Position numbers and translations under genes: made by a program. From assembly GCF_009755815.1 (NCBI RefSeq), contig NZ_WRPK01000005.1, positions 434,001 to 498,000 on the forward strand: DNA of 64,000 nt, in the 5' to 3' direction. The stretch is from Flavisphingomonas formosensis. Its GTDB lineage: Bacteria; Pseudomonadota; Alphaproteobacteria; Sphingomonadales; Sphingomonadaceae. Shown here in pieces: positions 55,747 through 64,000 of the stretch; positions within the stretch are counted from its first letter, which is position 1, and the number at the start of each line of letters is the position of its first letter. Under the pieces are notes generated by a model that was given only the letters and a program-made list of their open reading frames with translations, did no database searches and was not told the origin of the DNA.

Positions 55747-56349
55747 TCAGGACATCCACTTCGGTACGCTCATCGGCGGCTGCGCAAGGAGGCCGTCGAT
55801 CAGCGCGTCGGGATCCTCGGCGAGCACCACGCTGTCGCGATGCGCTGGCGGCAGGAAGCGGTGCGTGATCATCATGTCGATCATCGTCATCAGCGGCGCA
55901 TAATAGCCATCGACGTTGAGCAGGCCGACGGGCTTGTCGACGTCGCCGAGCTGGTTGAGCGTCCAGGCTTCCATGAACTCTTCGAGCGTGCCGAGCCCGC
56001 CGGGCAACGCGATGCAAGCGTCGGACAGGTCCAGCATCCGCTCCTTGCGCACGCGCATGTCCGAAACGATTTCATGGACGCTGAGCCGGTCGTGCAGATG
56101 GCCGCGGCCATGCAGCCGCTCGGTGATCACGCCATGGACGGTACCGCCGGCATCGAGCGCGGCATTGGCGAGCACCCCCATCAGCCCTTTGTGCGTGCCG
56201 CCATAGACCAGCATGATGCCGCGTCTGGCAAGCGCCTGGCCGAGGGACGCGGCGGCGTCGATATAACGGTTGCCGTCGCCACTGTTCGATCCGCAGAAGA
56301 TGGCTATGGCGCGGATCGCGCGTCCGCTGGCGGGCGTCTCGTTCGTCAT
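55747..56349 (-). CDS. LOG family (TIGR00730) nucleotide 5'-phosphate hydrolase
   Basis: This 200-residue protein belongs to the LOG/lysine decarboxylase-like family, with the hallmark PGGLGTLEEFMEAWT (about 117-131) and SGDGNRY and GGTHKGLMG in the N-terminal half. LOG enzymes release the base from nucleotide 5'-monophosphates, as in cytokinin activation. It is divergent from the Rieske gene. Being beside genes for possible N-heterocycle breakdown may be chance, because LOG proteins are widespread. Confidence 0.88.
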   Translation of the reverse strand: MTNETPASGRAIRAIAIFCGSNSGDGNRYIDAAASLGQALARRGIMLVYGGTHKGLMGVLANAALDAGGTVHGVITERLHGRGHLHDRLSVHEIVSDMRVRKERMLDLSDACIALPGGLGTLEEFMEAWTLNQLGDVDKPVGLLNVDGYYAPLMTMIDMMITHRFLPPAHRDSVVLAEDPDALIDGLLAQPPMSVPKWMS

Positions 56350-56523
56350 CGGCCGGCTATAGCAGCCGAAAGGCGCACGTCGACGGGAAAAGCCGCAACG
56401 CCCGGCAGCGCATGTGACACTCCTATTTCATTCTCGGCAACAGGCCCCCGCGATTGAAGCAACAGCCAAACCGAATCCGATGACGCACAGTCATACGCGT
56501 CACGAATCATCGTTTTTTCGTCA

Positions 56524-56546
56524 ATTTGTTCGGTAGTCGAACAAAT
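56524..56546. promoter_or_regulatory. Palindromic operator candidate before the Rieske gene
   Basis: ATTTGTTCG (56524-56532) and CGAACAAAT (56538-56546) form a perfect 9-bp inverted repeat with a 5-base centre. It lies 24 bases before the Rieske start in an AT-rich divergent spacer. It looks like a site for a dimeric repressor (GntR, MarR or IclR type). No such regulator is encoded next to it. Confidence 0.55.
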
Positions 56547-56569
56547 GCAAAAGGGGGACACTACCGCCG

Positions 56570-57907
56570 ATGATGAGCCGGGATCAGAACAGGCTGATCA
56601 CCCAGACGGGCAATGGCACGCCGGCAGGCGCGCTGCTGCGCCGCTACTGGCAGCCTGCCGCGCTCAGCGTGGAACTGGAAGGTCCACGCCCCGTGCGTCC
56701 CGTCAAGCTGCTCGGCGACGATTTCGTCCTGTTCCGGGACGAGCAGGGTCGGCTCGGCCTCATCGATCGCGATTGCCCGCATCGCGGCGCCGACATGGCT
56801 TATGGGCGGCTCGAAAATGGCGGGTTGCGCTGCCTCTTCCACGGCTGGCTGTTCGATGTCGACGGCAAGTGCCTCGAAACGCCCGCCGAACCGGAAAAGA
56901 GCCGGCTGTGCGATCGTATCACGCTGCGTTCCTATCCGGTATGCGAGCGCAGCGGCATCATCTTCGCCTATCTCGGCGAGGGTGAGCCCCCCGCGCTTCC
57001 CGCGCTCGACTGCTTCGCCGCGCCGGACAGCCACGTCTTCGCCTTCAAGGGGCTGATGGAGTGCAACTGGCTGCAGGCCTTGGAGGTCGGGATCGATCCG
57101 GCCCATGCCAGCTTCCTGCACCGCTTCTTCGAGGATGCGGATCCGAACGACAATTATGGCCGGCAGTTTCGCGCGGAGTCGGCGGACAGCGACATTCCGA
57201 TGACCGCTGTGCTGCGCGATTTCCCCCGCCCCGAGATCGAGGTGGAAAAATCCGAGATCGGCCTGCGCATCACGGCGCTGCGTGAGATCGACGCGCGGCG
57301 CACCCACGTCCGCGTGACCAATCTCCTGTTCCCGCAGGCCTTCGTCATTCCGATGTCGTCCGAAATGACCATCACCCAGTGGCATGTGCCGGTCGACGAC
57401 GTCAGCTGCTACTGGTACGCCATCTTCACCAGCTTCACCGATCCGGTCGACAAGCCCGAGATGCGCCGGCAACGGCTGGAGCTCTACACGCTGCCGGACT
57501 ATCGGCCGCGCGTCGGCCGCGGCAACCAATATGGCTACGATGTGGCCGAGCAGCGCGATCAGACCTTCACGGGCATGGGGCTCGACATCAACGTCCACGA
57601 TCAATGGGCGGTCGAATCCCAGGGTCGCATCCAGGATCGCACCCGCGAGCATCTCGGCACGACGGACAAGGCGATCGTCGCCTATCGCAAGATGCTGCTC
57701 GGCGAGATCCGGAAGGCGGAGGAAGGCAAGCCGGTCTTCCTGGAACTGACGGCGGAACAGGCGGCCGCGATCACCGGTCCCGCGACGATCGACGGCATCG
57801 GCACGACCGGCGAGTGGGAAGCATATTGGCGTTCCGCCGATGCACGCCGCCGCGAAAATGCGCCATGGCTGGCGTCCACTCTCAGCGAGGCGGCGCCGGC
57901 ACAATGA
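56570..57907 (+). CDS. Rieske non-heme iron oxygenase, phthalate dioxygenase-like
   Basis: This 445-residue alpha subunit has a Rieske 2Fe-2S centre (C69/H71 in DCPHRGADM, C88/H91 in CLFHGW) and a catalytic domain whose iron ligands fit H179 and H184 in IDPAHASFLHR. Its beginning (SRDQNRLITQTGNGTPAGALLRRYWQPA, shown in part) is like phthalate 4,5-dioxygenase oxygenases and other alpha-only enzymes that dihydroxylate or demethylate substrates. No reductase or ferredoxin gene is adjacent, so electrons must come from elsewhere. It is coupled to the glutamine synthetase-like gene by an ATGA overlap. Confidence 0.9.
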   Translation: MMSRDQNRLITQTGNGTPAGALLRRYWQPAALSVELEGPRPVRPVKLLGDDFVLFRDEQGRLGLIDRDCPHRGADMAYGRLENGGLRCLFHGWLFDVDGKCLETPAEPEKSRLCDRITLRSYPVCERSGIIFAYLGEGEPPALPALDCFAAPDSHVFAFKGLMECNWLQALEVGIDPAHASFLHRFFEDADPNDNYGRQFRAESADSDIPMTAVLRDFPRPEIEVEKSEIGLRITALREIDARRTHVRVTNLLFPQAFVIPMSSEMTITQWHVPVDDVSCYWYAIFTSFTDPVDKPEMRRQRLELYTLPDYRPRVGRGNQYGYDVAEQRDQTFTGMGLDINVHDQWAVESQGRIQDRTREHLGTTDKAIVAYRKMLLGEIRKAEEGKPVFLELTAEQAAAITGPATIDGIGTTGEWEAYWRSADARRRENAPWLASTLSEAAPAQ

Positions 57908-59334
57908 GCTTCGTCGAGAAACACGGCCTCTGGAGCGATGCACAGCGCAACGCAGCGGCCGACATTCTCGACCGCATGGAGAAGGACGGGCTGGAAATCG
58001 TCCGCCTCTCCTTCCCCGATCTGCATGGTGTGCTGCGCGGCAAGGCGGTGCTCCCGCTTTCCCTGCCCGCGGCGATGCGCGACGGCCTTTCGCTCACCTC
58101 CACCCTGCTCCTCAAGGACAGCGCGCACCGTACCGTCGTCCCGGTGTTCACTGCCGGGGCCGGTATCGACATGCCGGAGCTGCAGGGCGGCGCCGACATC
58201 GTGATGGTGCCGGATCCGTTGACCTTCAAGATCCTGCCCTGGGCCGCCGGCACGGGGTGGATGCTGTGCGATCTCTATTTCGCCGACGGCCGCAAGGTTC
58301 CTTTCTCGACACGCCATCTTTGCCGCGACATGATCGACCGGCTGGGGCGGCAGGGTCATGATTTCGTCTCGGGGCTCGAAGTCGAGTTCCACATCACCCG
58401 CCTCGTCGATGCCAAGCTCGGTCTCGAAGATGCCGGCCAGCCTGGCAATCCGCCTGAAGTCAGCCTGCTGCATCAGGGCTATAATTATCTGACCGAGCAG
58501 CGGCTCGACCAGATGGAGCCCATCCTCGAGATATTGCGCCGTGACATCGTCGCGCTTGGCCTGCCGCTCGGTTCGATCGAGCTCGAATTCGGCCCGAGCC
58601 AGTGCGAATTCGTGTTCCGCGCCGGCATCGGCATGCAGCCCGCCGACGATATGATATTGTTCCGCAGCGCCGTGAAGCAGATCTGCCAGCGTCACGGCTA
58701 TCATGCCACCTTCATGTGCCGGCCGGCGCTGCCCAACATCATGTCGAGCGGCTGGCACCTGCATCAGTCGCTGTCGGCCGGCGGCCGCAACGTCTTCGCC
58801 GCAGAGGATGGCGGGGCAGAACTTTCCATGATCGGGCGCCACTATCTCGCCGGGCTCTTGGCCGGCGCGCGCGAAGCCGCCGCATTCACGACGCCCACGA
58901 TCAACGGCTACAAGCGCTATCGCGCCAATTCGCTGGCGCCCGACCGCGTCGCCTGGGGACGGGAAAATCGCGGTGCGCTGTTGCGCGTGATCACCGGAAC
59001 GTCGCCGCAAGCCGCACGCATCGAGAATCGCGCGGGCGAGCCGGCCGCCAATCCCTATCTCTACCTCGCCTCGCAAATCGCGAGCGGCCTCGCCGGCCTC
59101 GCGGCTGGCCAGGAGCCGCCGGCCGGCGTCGATTCTCCCTATCAGGCCGAAGCGCCGATGCTGCCGACGACGCTCGAAGCGGCGCTTACGGCGCTGGATG
59201 GCAGCACTCTGTTTCGTACCGCGTTCGGCGATCGTTTCGTCGATTATTTCCTAATGATAAAGAGATCGGAAGTCGCACGATACAATGCGCACGTGACCGA
59301 CTGGGAACAACGAGAATATTTCAATCTGTTCTGA
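57904..59334 (+). CDS. Glutamine synthetase-like gamma-glutamyl ligase
   Basis: This 476-residue protein has the glutamine synthetase fold: SGLEVEFHITRL, the acidic metal ligands in SIELEFGPSQCEFVF, the SGWHLHQSL loop with catalytic His, and NRAGEPAANPYLYLASQIAS. Length and sequence differ from housekeeping GlnA and fit catabolic homologues such as PuuA, which attach glutamate to amines with ATP. Coupled to the Rieske gene, it may glutamylate an amine substrate or product. It is followed by a TonB-dependent receptor gene. Confidence 0.88.
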   Translation: MSFVEKHGLWSDAQRNAAADILDRMEKDGLEIVRLSFPDLHGVLRGKAVLPLSLPAAMRDGLSLTSTLLLKDSAHRTVVPVFTAGAGIDMPELQGGADIVMVPDPLTFKILPWAAGTGWMLCDLYFADGRKVPFSTRHLCRDMIDRLGRQGHDFVSGLEVEFHITRLVDAKLGLEDAGQPGNPPEVSLLHQGYNYLTEQRLDQMEPILEILRRDIVALGLPLGSIELEFGPSQCEFVFRAGIGMQPADDMILFRSAVKQICQRHGYHATFMCRPALPNIMSSGWHLHQSLSAGGRNVFAAEDGGAELSMIGRHYLAGLLAGAREAAAFTTPTINGYKRYRANSLAPDRVAWGRENRGALLRVITGTSPQAARIENRAGEPAANPYLYLASQIASGLAGLAAGQEPPAGVDSPYQAEAPMLPTTLEAALTALDGSTLFRTAFGDRFVDYFLMIKRSEVARYNAHVTDWEQREYFNLF

Positions 59335-59417
59335 CGCGTACCTCAATAACATAATCAACGACAATATTGATAATATATTCGCAGGCGAGGGCACCACATA
59401 CCGAGGGAGCTCAAAAG

Positions 59418-61802
59418 ATGAATATTGTCTTCAGGGAATATACCGTCCACCGGACGGAAGGGCAGACACTCTTCTCCTGTCGTCGAATCGCATTGGCCGC
59501 GGGCGTCGCCGCCGCTGCGCTGCTTTCGCAGCCGGCCATGGCTGCGGACGCAGCCGAAGCCGCCGCGGCACCGGCCGCCGATTCCAGCGACATCATCGTG
59601 ACGGCGCAGCGCCGCGAGCAAAATGTCCTCAAGGTTCCGCTGTCTGTCGCAACCTTCTCGCAGGCCAAGATGGACACGCAGGGCATCCGCCAGATCGACG
59701 ATATCGCACGCCTGACGCCGAGCCTGCGCTTCACGCGCACGTCGGGTGTCACCGGCAACAACGGAGCGAACATCTCGATCCGCAACATCGCGTCTGACGT
59801 TGGCGCTGCGACCACGGCCATCTACATCGACGATACGCCGATCCAGATCCGCAGCGTCGGCTATTTTCCGGGCAATCCCTATCCGCGTGTCTTCGATCTC
59901 GAGCGCGTCGAGGTTTTGCGCGGTCCACAGGGCACGTTGTTCGGCGCAGGCGCAGAGGGCGGCGCCGTCCGCTTCATCACGCCGCAACCGAGCTTTTCCG
60001 ATTTCAGCGTCTACGGCCGTACCGAAGTTTCGACCACGGAACATGGCGCTCCAAGCTATGAAGCGGGCCTCGCCGCCGGCGGACCGGTTACCGACAAGAT
60101 CGCAGTGCGGTTCAGCGCATGGTATCGCCGTGACGGCGGCTATATCGACGAAGTGACGCCCGGTACGAACAATGTCATTCACAAGGATATCAACTCACAA
60201 GACACCTACGCTGTAAAAGCGGCGATCTCCTGGAGACCAATCGACAATCTGACTATCACGCCCGGAATCTATTATCAGAACATCGAAGCGAATGGTCGAA
60301 ATCAATATTGGGAAGGATACGGCAATCCCTCCAAAGGCGATTATGTGACCGGCCACACCAACGCCGAACCTTCGAGCGACCGCTTCTACCTACCCTCGCT
60401 CAAGGTCAACTATGACCTGGGCCGCGTGCAATTGATCTCCAACACGTCCTATTTTTCGCGCAAGCAGCACCAGATTCTCGATTATGCCAACTATCTCTCG
60501 ACACTGCGCAGCGGCAGTCCATTCGGGACATATGCCAATAAGGATGCGACGAACGCCTTTGCCGATCTGACCAATCAACAGCGCAACTTCATTCAGGAGG
60601 TGCGCATTCAATCCTATAATGATGACAGCTTGGTCGACTGGACGGTTGGCGGATATTACTCGCGAACCAAGCAGCACCTGATCTATTACTCGGCCTCTGG
60701 CCGCATCCCCGGCGTTATCTCGAGCGGCTATCCTCAATATCTGGGACGCTACAATCTATTCGAGCTGATAGATGCCAATGATCGTCAATTTGCCGGCTAT
60801 GCCAATGTCGACATCAAGCCGATCAATGGCGTGAAGATCACGCTGGGCGGACGGTTCACCCACAACAAGTTCGATTTCGTCAACTTCCGTACCGGCCCGG
60901 TCAACAGCGGCAAAGACTCGACGGTGCTCAACAGCCAGAAAGAAAACCAGTTCACGCCCAAGATCGGCGTCACCTGGCAGGTCGACAACAACAACATGCT
61001 CTACGCTTCGGCCAGCAAGGGCTTCCGCCCTGGCGGCGCTCAGCCGATCGTCGATCCCAATTTCTGCGCGACCGACCTCGCCAATCTCAAGGTCACGACC
61101 AGCCCGACCGGCTACAAGCGCGACTCGCTCTGGTCTTATGAGGTCGGTTCGAAGAACAGCCTGTTCGGGGGCATGCTCATCGTCGATGCCAACGCCTATC
61201 TGATCAAGTGGAAAAAGCTGCAGCAGGCGATCCGCCTGCCGACCTGCGGCTTCACCTTCATCGGCAATCTGGGCAACGCCACGGGCAAGGGCTTCGACGT
61301 CTCGGTGGCACTCAAACCGTTCAGGGGTTTCCAGATCGGCGGCAGCCTCGGCTACAACCACACAACCATCGACAAGGACGCCTATTTCGACGGCGACCCG
61401 AGCGACGCCAATCCCGGCGTGATCGTTCGGGCCAAGGGGCAGCGCGTCGGCGGTCCGCCCTGGTCGGCAACCGCCTTCGCCGAGATGACCCAGCCGATCA
61501 GCACCAGCGTCGACGGCTATGCCCGAGTGGACTACAGCTTCACCGGCACGGGCGTCAGGTCCACCGTCCCGGCGGTCCCCTATAATTATGATGCAAGCCT
61601 CTATCCGCTGAAGAGCAGCGACTATGTGACGGTGCGCGTCGGCGCGAAATTCGGCGCGTTCGATGCGTCCTTCTTCGTCAACAATCTCACCAACGAGACC
61701 ACGCCGCTGGCGCGAAACCACGATACGATTACGTCACCACTCTACTATGACGAATCTTATCGTCCTCGTACCTACGGCCTCACGCTGCAAGCTCGCTACT
61801 GA
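59418..61802 (+). CDS. TonB-dependent outer-membrane receptor
   Basis: This 794-residue receptor has a signal peptide (RIALAAGVAAAALLSQPAMA), a TonB-box-like DIIVTAQRREQN (about 59-70), a plug domain (SIRNIASDVG, FDLERVEVLRGPQGTLFGAG) and a 22-strand-type barrel ending in RPRTYGLTLQARY with a terminal aromatic residue. It imports a bulky or scarce solute with energy from TonB. The 60,180-60,800 part is less GC-rich than its neighbours. The frame extends 17 codons upstream, but the ATG at 59418 is typical. It probably admits the island's substrate into the periplasm. Confidence 0.93.
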   Translation: MNIVFREYTVHRTEGQTLFSCRRIALAAGVAAAALLSQPAMAADAAEAAAAPAADSSDIIVTAQRREQNVLKVPLSVATFSQAKMDTQGIRQIDDIARLTPSLRFTRTSGVTGNNGANISIRNIASDVGAATTAIYIDDTPIQIRSVGYFPGNPYPRVFDLERVEVLRGPQGTLFGAGAEGGAVRFITPQPSFSDFSVYGRTEVSTTEHGAPSYEAGLAAGGPVTDKIAVRFSAWYRRDGGYIDEVTPGTNNVIHKDINSQDTYAVKAAISWRPIDNLTITPGIYYQNIEANGRNQYWEGYGNPSKGDYVTGHTNAEPSSDRFYLPSLKVNYDLGRVQLISNTSYFSRKQHQILDYANYLSTLRSGSPFGTYANKDATNAFADLTNQQRNFIQEVRIQSYNDDSLVDWTVGGYYSRTKQHLIYYSASGRIPGVISSGYPQYLGRYNLFELIDANDRQFAGYANVDIKPINGVKITLGGRFTHNKFDFVNFRTGPVNSGKDSTVLNSQKENQFTPKIGVTWQVDNNNMLYASASKGFRPGGAQPIVDPNFCATDLANLKVTTSPTGYKRDSLWSYEVGSKNSLFGGMLIVDANAYLIKWKKLQQAIRLPTCGFTFIGNLGNATGKGFDVSVALKPFRGFQIGGSLGYNHTTIDKDAYFDGDPSDANPGVIVRAKGQRVGGPPWSATAFAEMTQPISTSVDGYARVDYSFTGTGVRSTVPAVPYNYDASLYPLKSSDYVTVRVGAKFGAFDASFFVNNLTNETTPLARNHDTITSPLYYDESYRPRTYGLTLQARY

Positions 61803-61814
61803 TCATGGAGAAAT

Positions 61815-61838
61815 GTGGGCCGGCATAGTCCGGCCCAC
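61815..61838. terminator. First stem-loop after the TonB receptor gene
   Basis: GTGGGCCGG (61815-61823) and CCGGCCCAC (61830-61838) form a perfect 9-bp stem with a 6-base loop. It is followed by A-rich sequence, so it may act on transcripts from either side together with the next hairpin. Confidence 0.65.
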
Positions 61839-61844
61839 AAAAGA

Positions 61845-61881
61845 AAAAGGGACCGCCGGAACTCTGCCGGCGGTCCCTTTT
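61845..61881. terminator. Bidirectional rho-independent terminator
   Basis: AAAAGGGACCGCCGG (61845-61859) and CCGGCGGTCCCTTTT (61867-61881) form a perfect 15-bp stem with a 7-base loop, giving a T-run on both strands. It lies between the convergent TonB receptor and 2OG oxygenase genes and should stop transcription both ways. Confidence 0.9.
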
Positions 61882-61906
61882 CCATGCCATGCGAGGTGTC
61901 TCGCCT

Positions 61907-62803
61907 TCAGAAGCCCTGCGCCGCGAACCGCGCGTTGAGATGATCGGCAACCGTGACGGGGGGGTGCCGCGGCGCTTCGCCCGGTGCGACACAGCCGGGC
62001 AGGCATTCGATCAGCTGGCTCGCCGCGCCGGTGAGAAAGAAAGGCGCGGAGAAGCGCTCGACCCCGGCCAGGTTCGCCACGCGATGCAGCGAGGAATGAT
62101 ACAGTCCGTTGGTCCAGCGCTCGAACAGGTCGCCGACATTGACGACCAGCGCGCCACGGAACGGCGGGACGTCGATCCAGCGATCCCGGCCGCGATCGAA
62201 GAGCTGCAGTCCGCCGACATCATCCTGCAGCAGGAGGGTCAGCGCACCGAAATCATTATGCGGCCCGGCCCCTTCCGCCTCCGGCGCATAGCGCACCAGG
62301 CGCAGGGCCGCGATCGGATCGGTGCAGAAGGCGTCGAAATGATCCTCCGGAAGATTCAGCGACAGCGCCATGCCGCGCATCACGCGCGCCGCGATATCGT
62401 GCATCGCTTCGACATGGGCGAGCATGACGGCCCGAAAGCCCGCGAGCTTGTCCGGCCAGAGGTTGGGCTCCGCGCCGCCTTCGCGTCGCAGGAAATATTC
62501 CTCCTTGAGCGGCGCCTGCAGATCGCCCGCCGTCGTGCGCCCGCCCATGCGGGCATAGCCGGGTGCGCCGGGCCGCCCCCTGTTGGCGATGCGGCGCTTG
62601 GCGGCTTCGTCGAGCGAGAACAGGCTGCGTGCCGCGTCCAGCACGGCGCCCAGCGCAGCCTCGTCGAGACCGTGACCGGTCAGATAGAAGAAACCGCTCC
62701 CGGTCCCGGCGGCACGCAGCGCCTCCGCAAGCGATCGCCTGGCTTCGCGATCCGTCTCGGCCAGCGCCGAAATGTCGACGATCGGCAGCACATGCCCCTC
62801 CAT
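61907..62803 (-). CDS. 2-oxoglutarate/Fe(II)-dependent oxygenase, isopenicillin N synthase family
   Basis: This 298-residue oxygenase has iron ligands H182 and D184 (GPHNDFGALTLLL) and H240 (SSLHRVANL), with R250 in ERFSAPFF as the 2-oxoglutarate-binding Arg of the RxS motif. It begins LPIVDISALAE, as family members do. The frame is open to 63037, but the upstream part overlaps the opposite gene at 62951; ATG at 62803 is chosen, with GTG 4 codons later as an alternative. It is a second enzyme of this class besides the one at 46614. Substrate unknown. Confidence 0.85.
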   Translation of the reverse strand: MEGHVLPIVDISALAETDREARRSLAEALRAAGTGSGFFYLTGHGLDEAALGAVLDAARSLFSLDEAAKRRIANRGRPGAPGYARMGGRTTAGDLQAPLKEEYFLRREGGAEPNLWPDKLAGFRAVMLAHVEAMHDIAARVMRGMALSLNLPEDHFDAFCTDPIAALRLVRYAPEAEGAGPHNDFGALTLLLQDDVGGLQLFDRGRDRWIDVPPFRGALVVNVGDLFERWTNGLYHSSLHRVANLAGVERFSAPFFLTGAASQLIECLPGCVAPGEAPRHPPVTVADHLNARFAAQGF

Positions 62804-62950
62804 CCCGTGATACTCCGACAGAAAATGCGCAATCCTAGCGCGATGGCCAGGCGCTGGCGGTGCCGATTGGGCGAAGGGCAAGTGCCGGATTTCGAACGGC
62901 GGCATGCGCGGTGATATGCGATGAGGGGGAGAGACCCCCAGGAGTTCGCC

Positions 62951-63739
62951 ATGCCGATGATCGCCGCACCGGACGGAACCCGCCTTCACGTTCGTGTCGA
63001 AGGCCGCGCGAATGCCCCCGCACTGCTCTTCGCGCATTCGGTCGGCTGCGATCTCACCCTGTGGGACAACCAGGTGGCGGCGCTCGCCGAGCGCTTTCGC
63101 ATCCTACGCTATGACGCGCGTGGCCATGGCCGGTCGGACGCACCGGAAGGCGACTATCGCATCGAGCAGCTTGCCGGAGATGCCCTCGCCATATTGGATG
63201 CCTTCGCGATCGATCGCGTGCATCTGTGCGGCCTCTCGCTCGGCGGCACGCTCGGCCAGTGGCTCGGCATCCACGCGCCGGAGCGGTTGGCCAGCCTCAC
63301 CCTCTGCGATACCGCCGCCCGGCTCGGCACGGCCGAAGGATGGCAGCAGCGTATCGACGTCGCGCGCGATCAGGGCATGGCCGCGCTCGTCGACATGTCG
63401 ATGACGCGCTTCTTCTCGGACGGCTTCCGCGCTCGCGCGCCGGAAACGGTCGCAAAGTTTCGGTCGATCTTCCTCACAACGCCAAGCCATGGCTTTGCCG
63501 GCTGCTGCGCAGTGTTGCGCGATTGCGATTTCCGGGATCAGCTTGGCCGCATCGCCGTGCCGACGCTCGTCCTGACGGGCCGCGAGGACATCCCCACCCC
63601 GCCTGCCGACAGCGAATATCTCGCCGCCGGCATCCAGGGTGCGAACCTGTCGCTGCTGGATACCGGCCATATCTCTGCAGTCGAGGCGCCCGAGGCGTTC
63701 ACCGCCGCCCTGGCCGGCCATATCGGCCTGGTCGGGTGA
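62951..63739 (+). CDS. pcaD: PcaD-like 3-oxoadipate enol-lactonase
   Basis: This is a 262-residue alpha/beta hydrolase. It has AHSVGCDLTLWDNQ (28-41), RYDARGHGRSDAPEGDY, the nucleophile S96 in LCGLSLGGTLGQ, GFAGCCAVLRDCDF and the His in LDTGHISAVEAPEAF, matching PcaD closely. PcaD opens 3-oxoadipate enol-lactone to 3-oxoadipate. The ATG at 62951 has AGGAG 6 bases upstream. It is a second enol-lactonase in the window besides the PcaL fusion. It might act on a related lactone from this island. Confidence 0.82.
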   Translation: MPMIAAPDGTRLHVRVEGRANAPALLFAHSVGCDLTLWDNQVAALAERFRILRYDARGHGRSDAPEGDYRIEQLAGDALAILDAFAIDRVHLCGLSLGGTLGQWLGIHAPERLASLTLCDTAARLGTAEGWQQRIDVARDQGMAALVDMSMTRFFSDGFRARAPETVAKFRSIFLTTPSHGFAGCCAVLRDCDFRDQLGRIAVPTLVLTGREDIPTPPADSEYLAAGIQGANLSLLDTGHISAVEAPEAFTAALAGHIGLVG

Positions 63740-63772
63740 GAGCCCGCGTTCGGCACGTTGCGAGGCACCGGA

Positions 63773-64000
63773 TCAGACGATCACGCCGCCGTCGATCACG
63801 ATCTCCTGCCCGGTGATGTTGCGCCCGCCCGGGCCGACGAGGAACAGCACCGTGGCGACGATGTCCGCCGGCTCGTTGGTTCGGCCGAGCGCTATGCCCA
63901 TCGCCGCCACATAATCCTTGCGGACGGCATCCTCGCTCGCGCCCTCGGCTTCTCCGCGTGCCGCCCAGCCGTCCTTCATGCGCTGCACCGCGATCGGGCC
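63773..64000 (-). CDS. SDR family oxidoreductase, C-terminal part
   Basis: The frame is open at the right edge and ends at 63773. About 75 residues are visible, including KDYVAAMGIALGRTNEPADI and VLFLVGPGGRNITGQEIVID, then GGVIV. This is the standard C-terminus of a classical SDR. The N-terminal nucleotide motif and the catalytic YxxxK lie outside the window. It converges on the PcaD-like gene. Confidence 0.85.
   Translation of the reverse strand, partial: GPIAVQRMKDGWAARGEAEGASEDAVRKDYVAAMGIALGRTNEPADIVATVLFLVGPGGRNITGQEIVIDGGVIV

Overview
The window is high-GC, densely coded bacterial chromosome. The gene content suggests a sphingomonad-type alphaproteobacterium: a TonB-dependent receptor and an OprB porin, protocatechuate ortho-cleavage genes, a short proline-rich protein, a HIRAN-like protein, and many SDR, Rieske and 2-oxoglutarate oxygenase genes. 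This taxonomic call is inference; no rRNA or other marker gene is present. I saw no tRNA or rRNA gene, CRISPR array, transposase or prophage.

Layout. 1-6.9 kb: a partial phospholipase D-like gene, a small membrane protein, a MetY-type sulfhydrylase, an Lrp/AsnC regulator divergent from an aminotransferase / ketopantoate reductase-like / class II aldolase operon, and a LysR regulator. 6.9-12.5 kb: an SDR, then an AraC regulator divergent from a tightly overlapping pcaH-pcaG-pcaB-pcaL operon that takes protocatechuate to 3-oxoadipate. 12.5-21.1 kb: an AroE-like dehydrogenase behind a LacI regulator, divergent from a complete fructose PTS operon (EIIA-HPr-EI fusion, 1-phosphofructokinase, EIIBC) followed by an OprB porin. 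Two LacI-type operators lie between the divergent promoters.

21-37.8 kb is mixed: a HIRAN-like protein, a flavin monooxygenase, a peroxiredoxin-like protein, an RBBP9-type hydrolase, a large inverted-repeat element, a SulP transporter with carbonic anhydrase, an OmpR/EnvZ-type two-component system, two secreted proteins of unknown function, a sulfotransferase, a periplasmic tandem retropepsin-TPR protein, and an Lrp/EamA exporter pair.

37.8-64 kb is a catabolic island of about 26 kb. Leftward operons encode an SDR, an allantoinase/dihydropyrimidinase-type hydrolase and a guanine deaminase-type amidohydrolase, then a 2OG-Fe(II) oxygenase with HyuA and HyuB. A rightward operon encodes an SsuABC/NMT1-type ABC importer, an SDR, a MetC-like lyase, a DUF3830 protein, a Nudix hydrolase and an aldehyde dehydrogenase. 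It is followed by a Rieske oxygenase, a glutamine synthetase-like ligase and a TonB-dependent receptor, then a second 2OG oxygenase, a PcaD-like enol-lactonase and an SDR cut by the window edge. Together these genes could take up an organic molecule, probably nitrogen-containing, oxidise it, open cyclic amide bonds and feed the products to central metabolism. The substrate cannot be named from sequence, and this is the strongest candidate for an undescribed system here.
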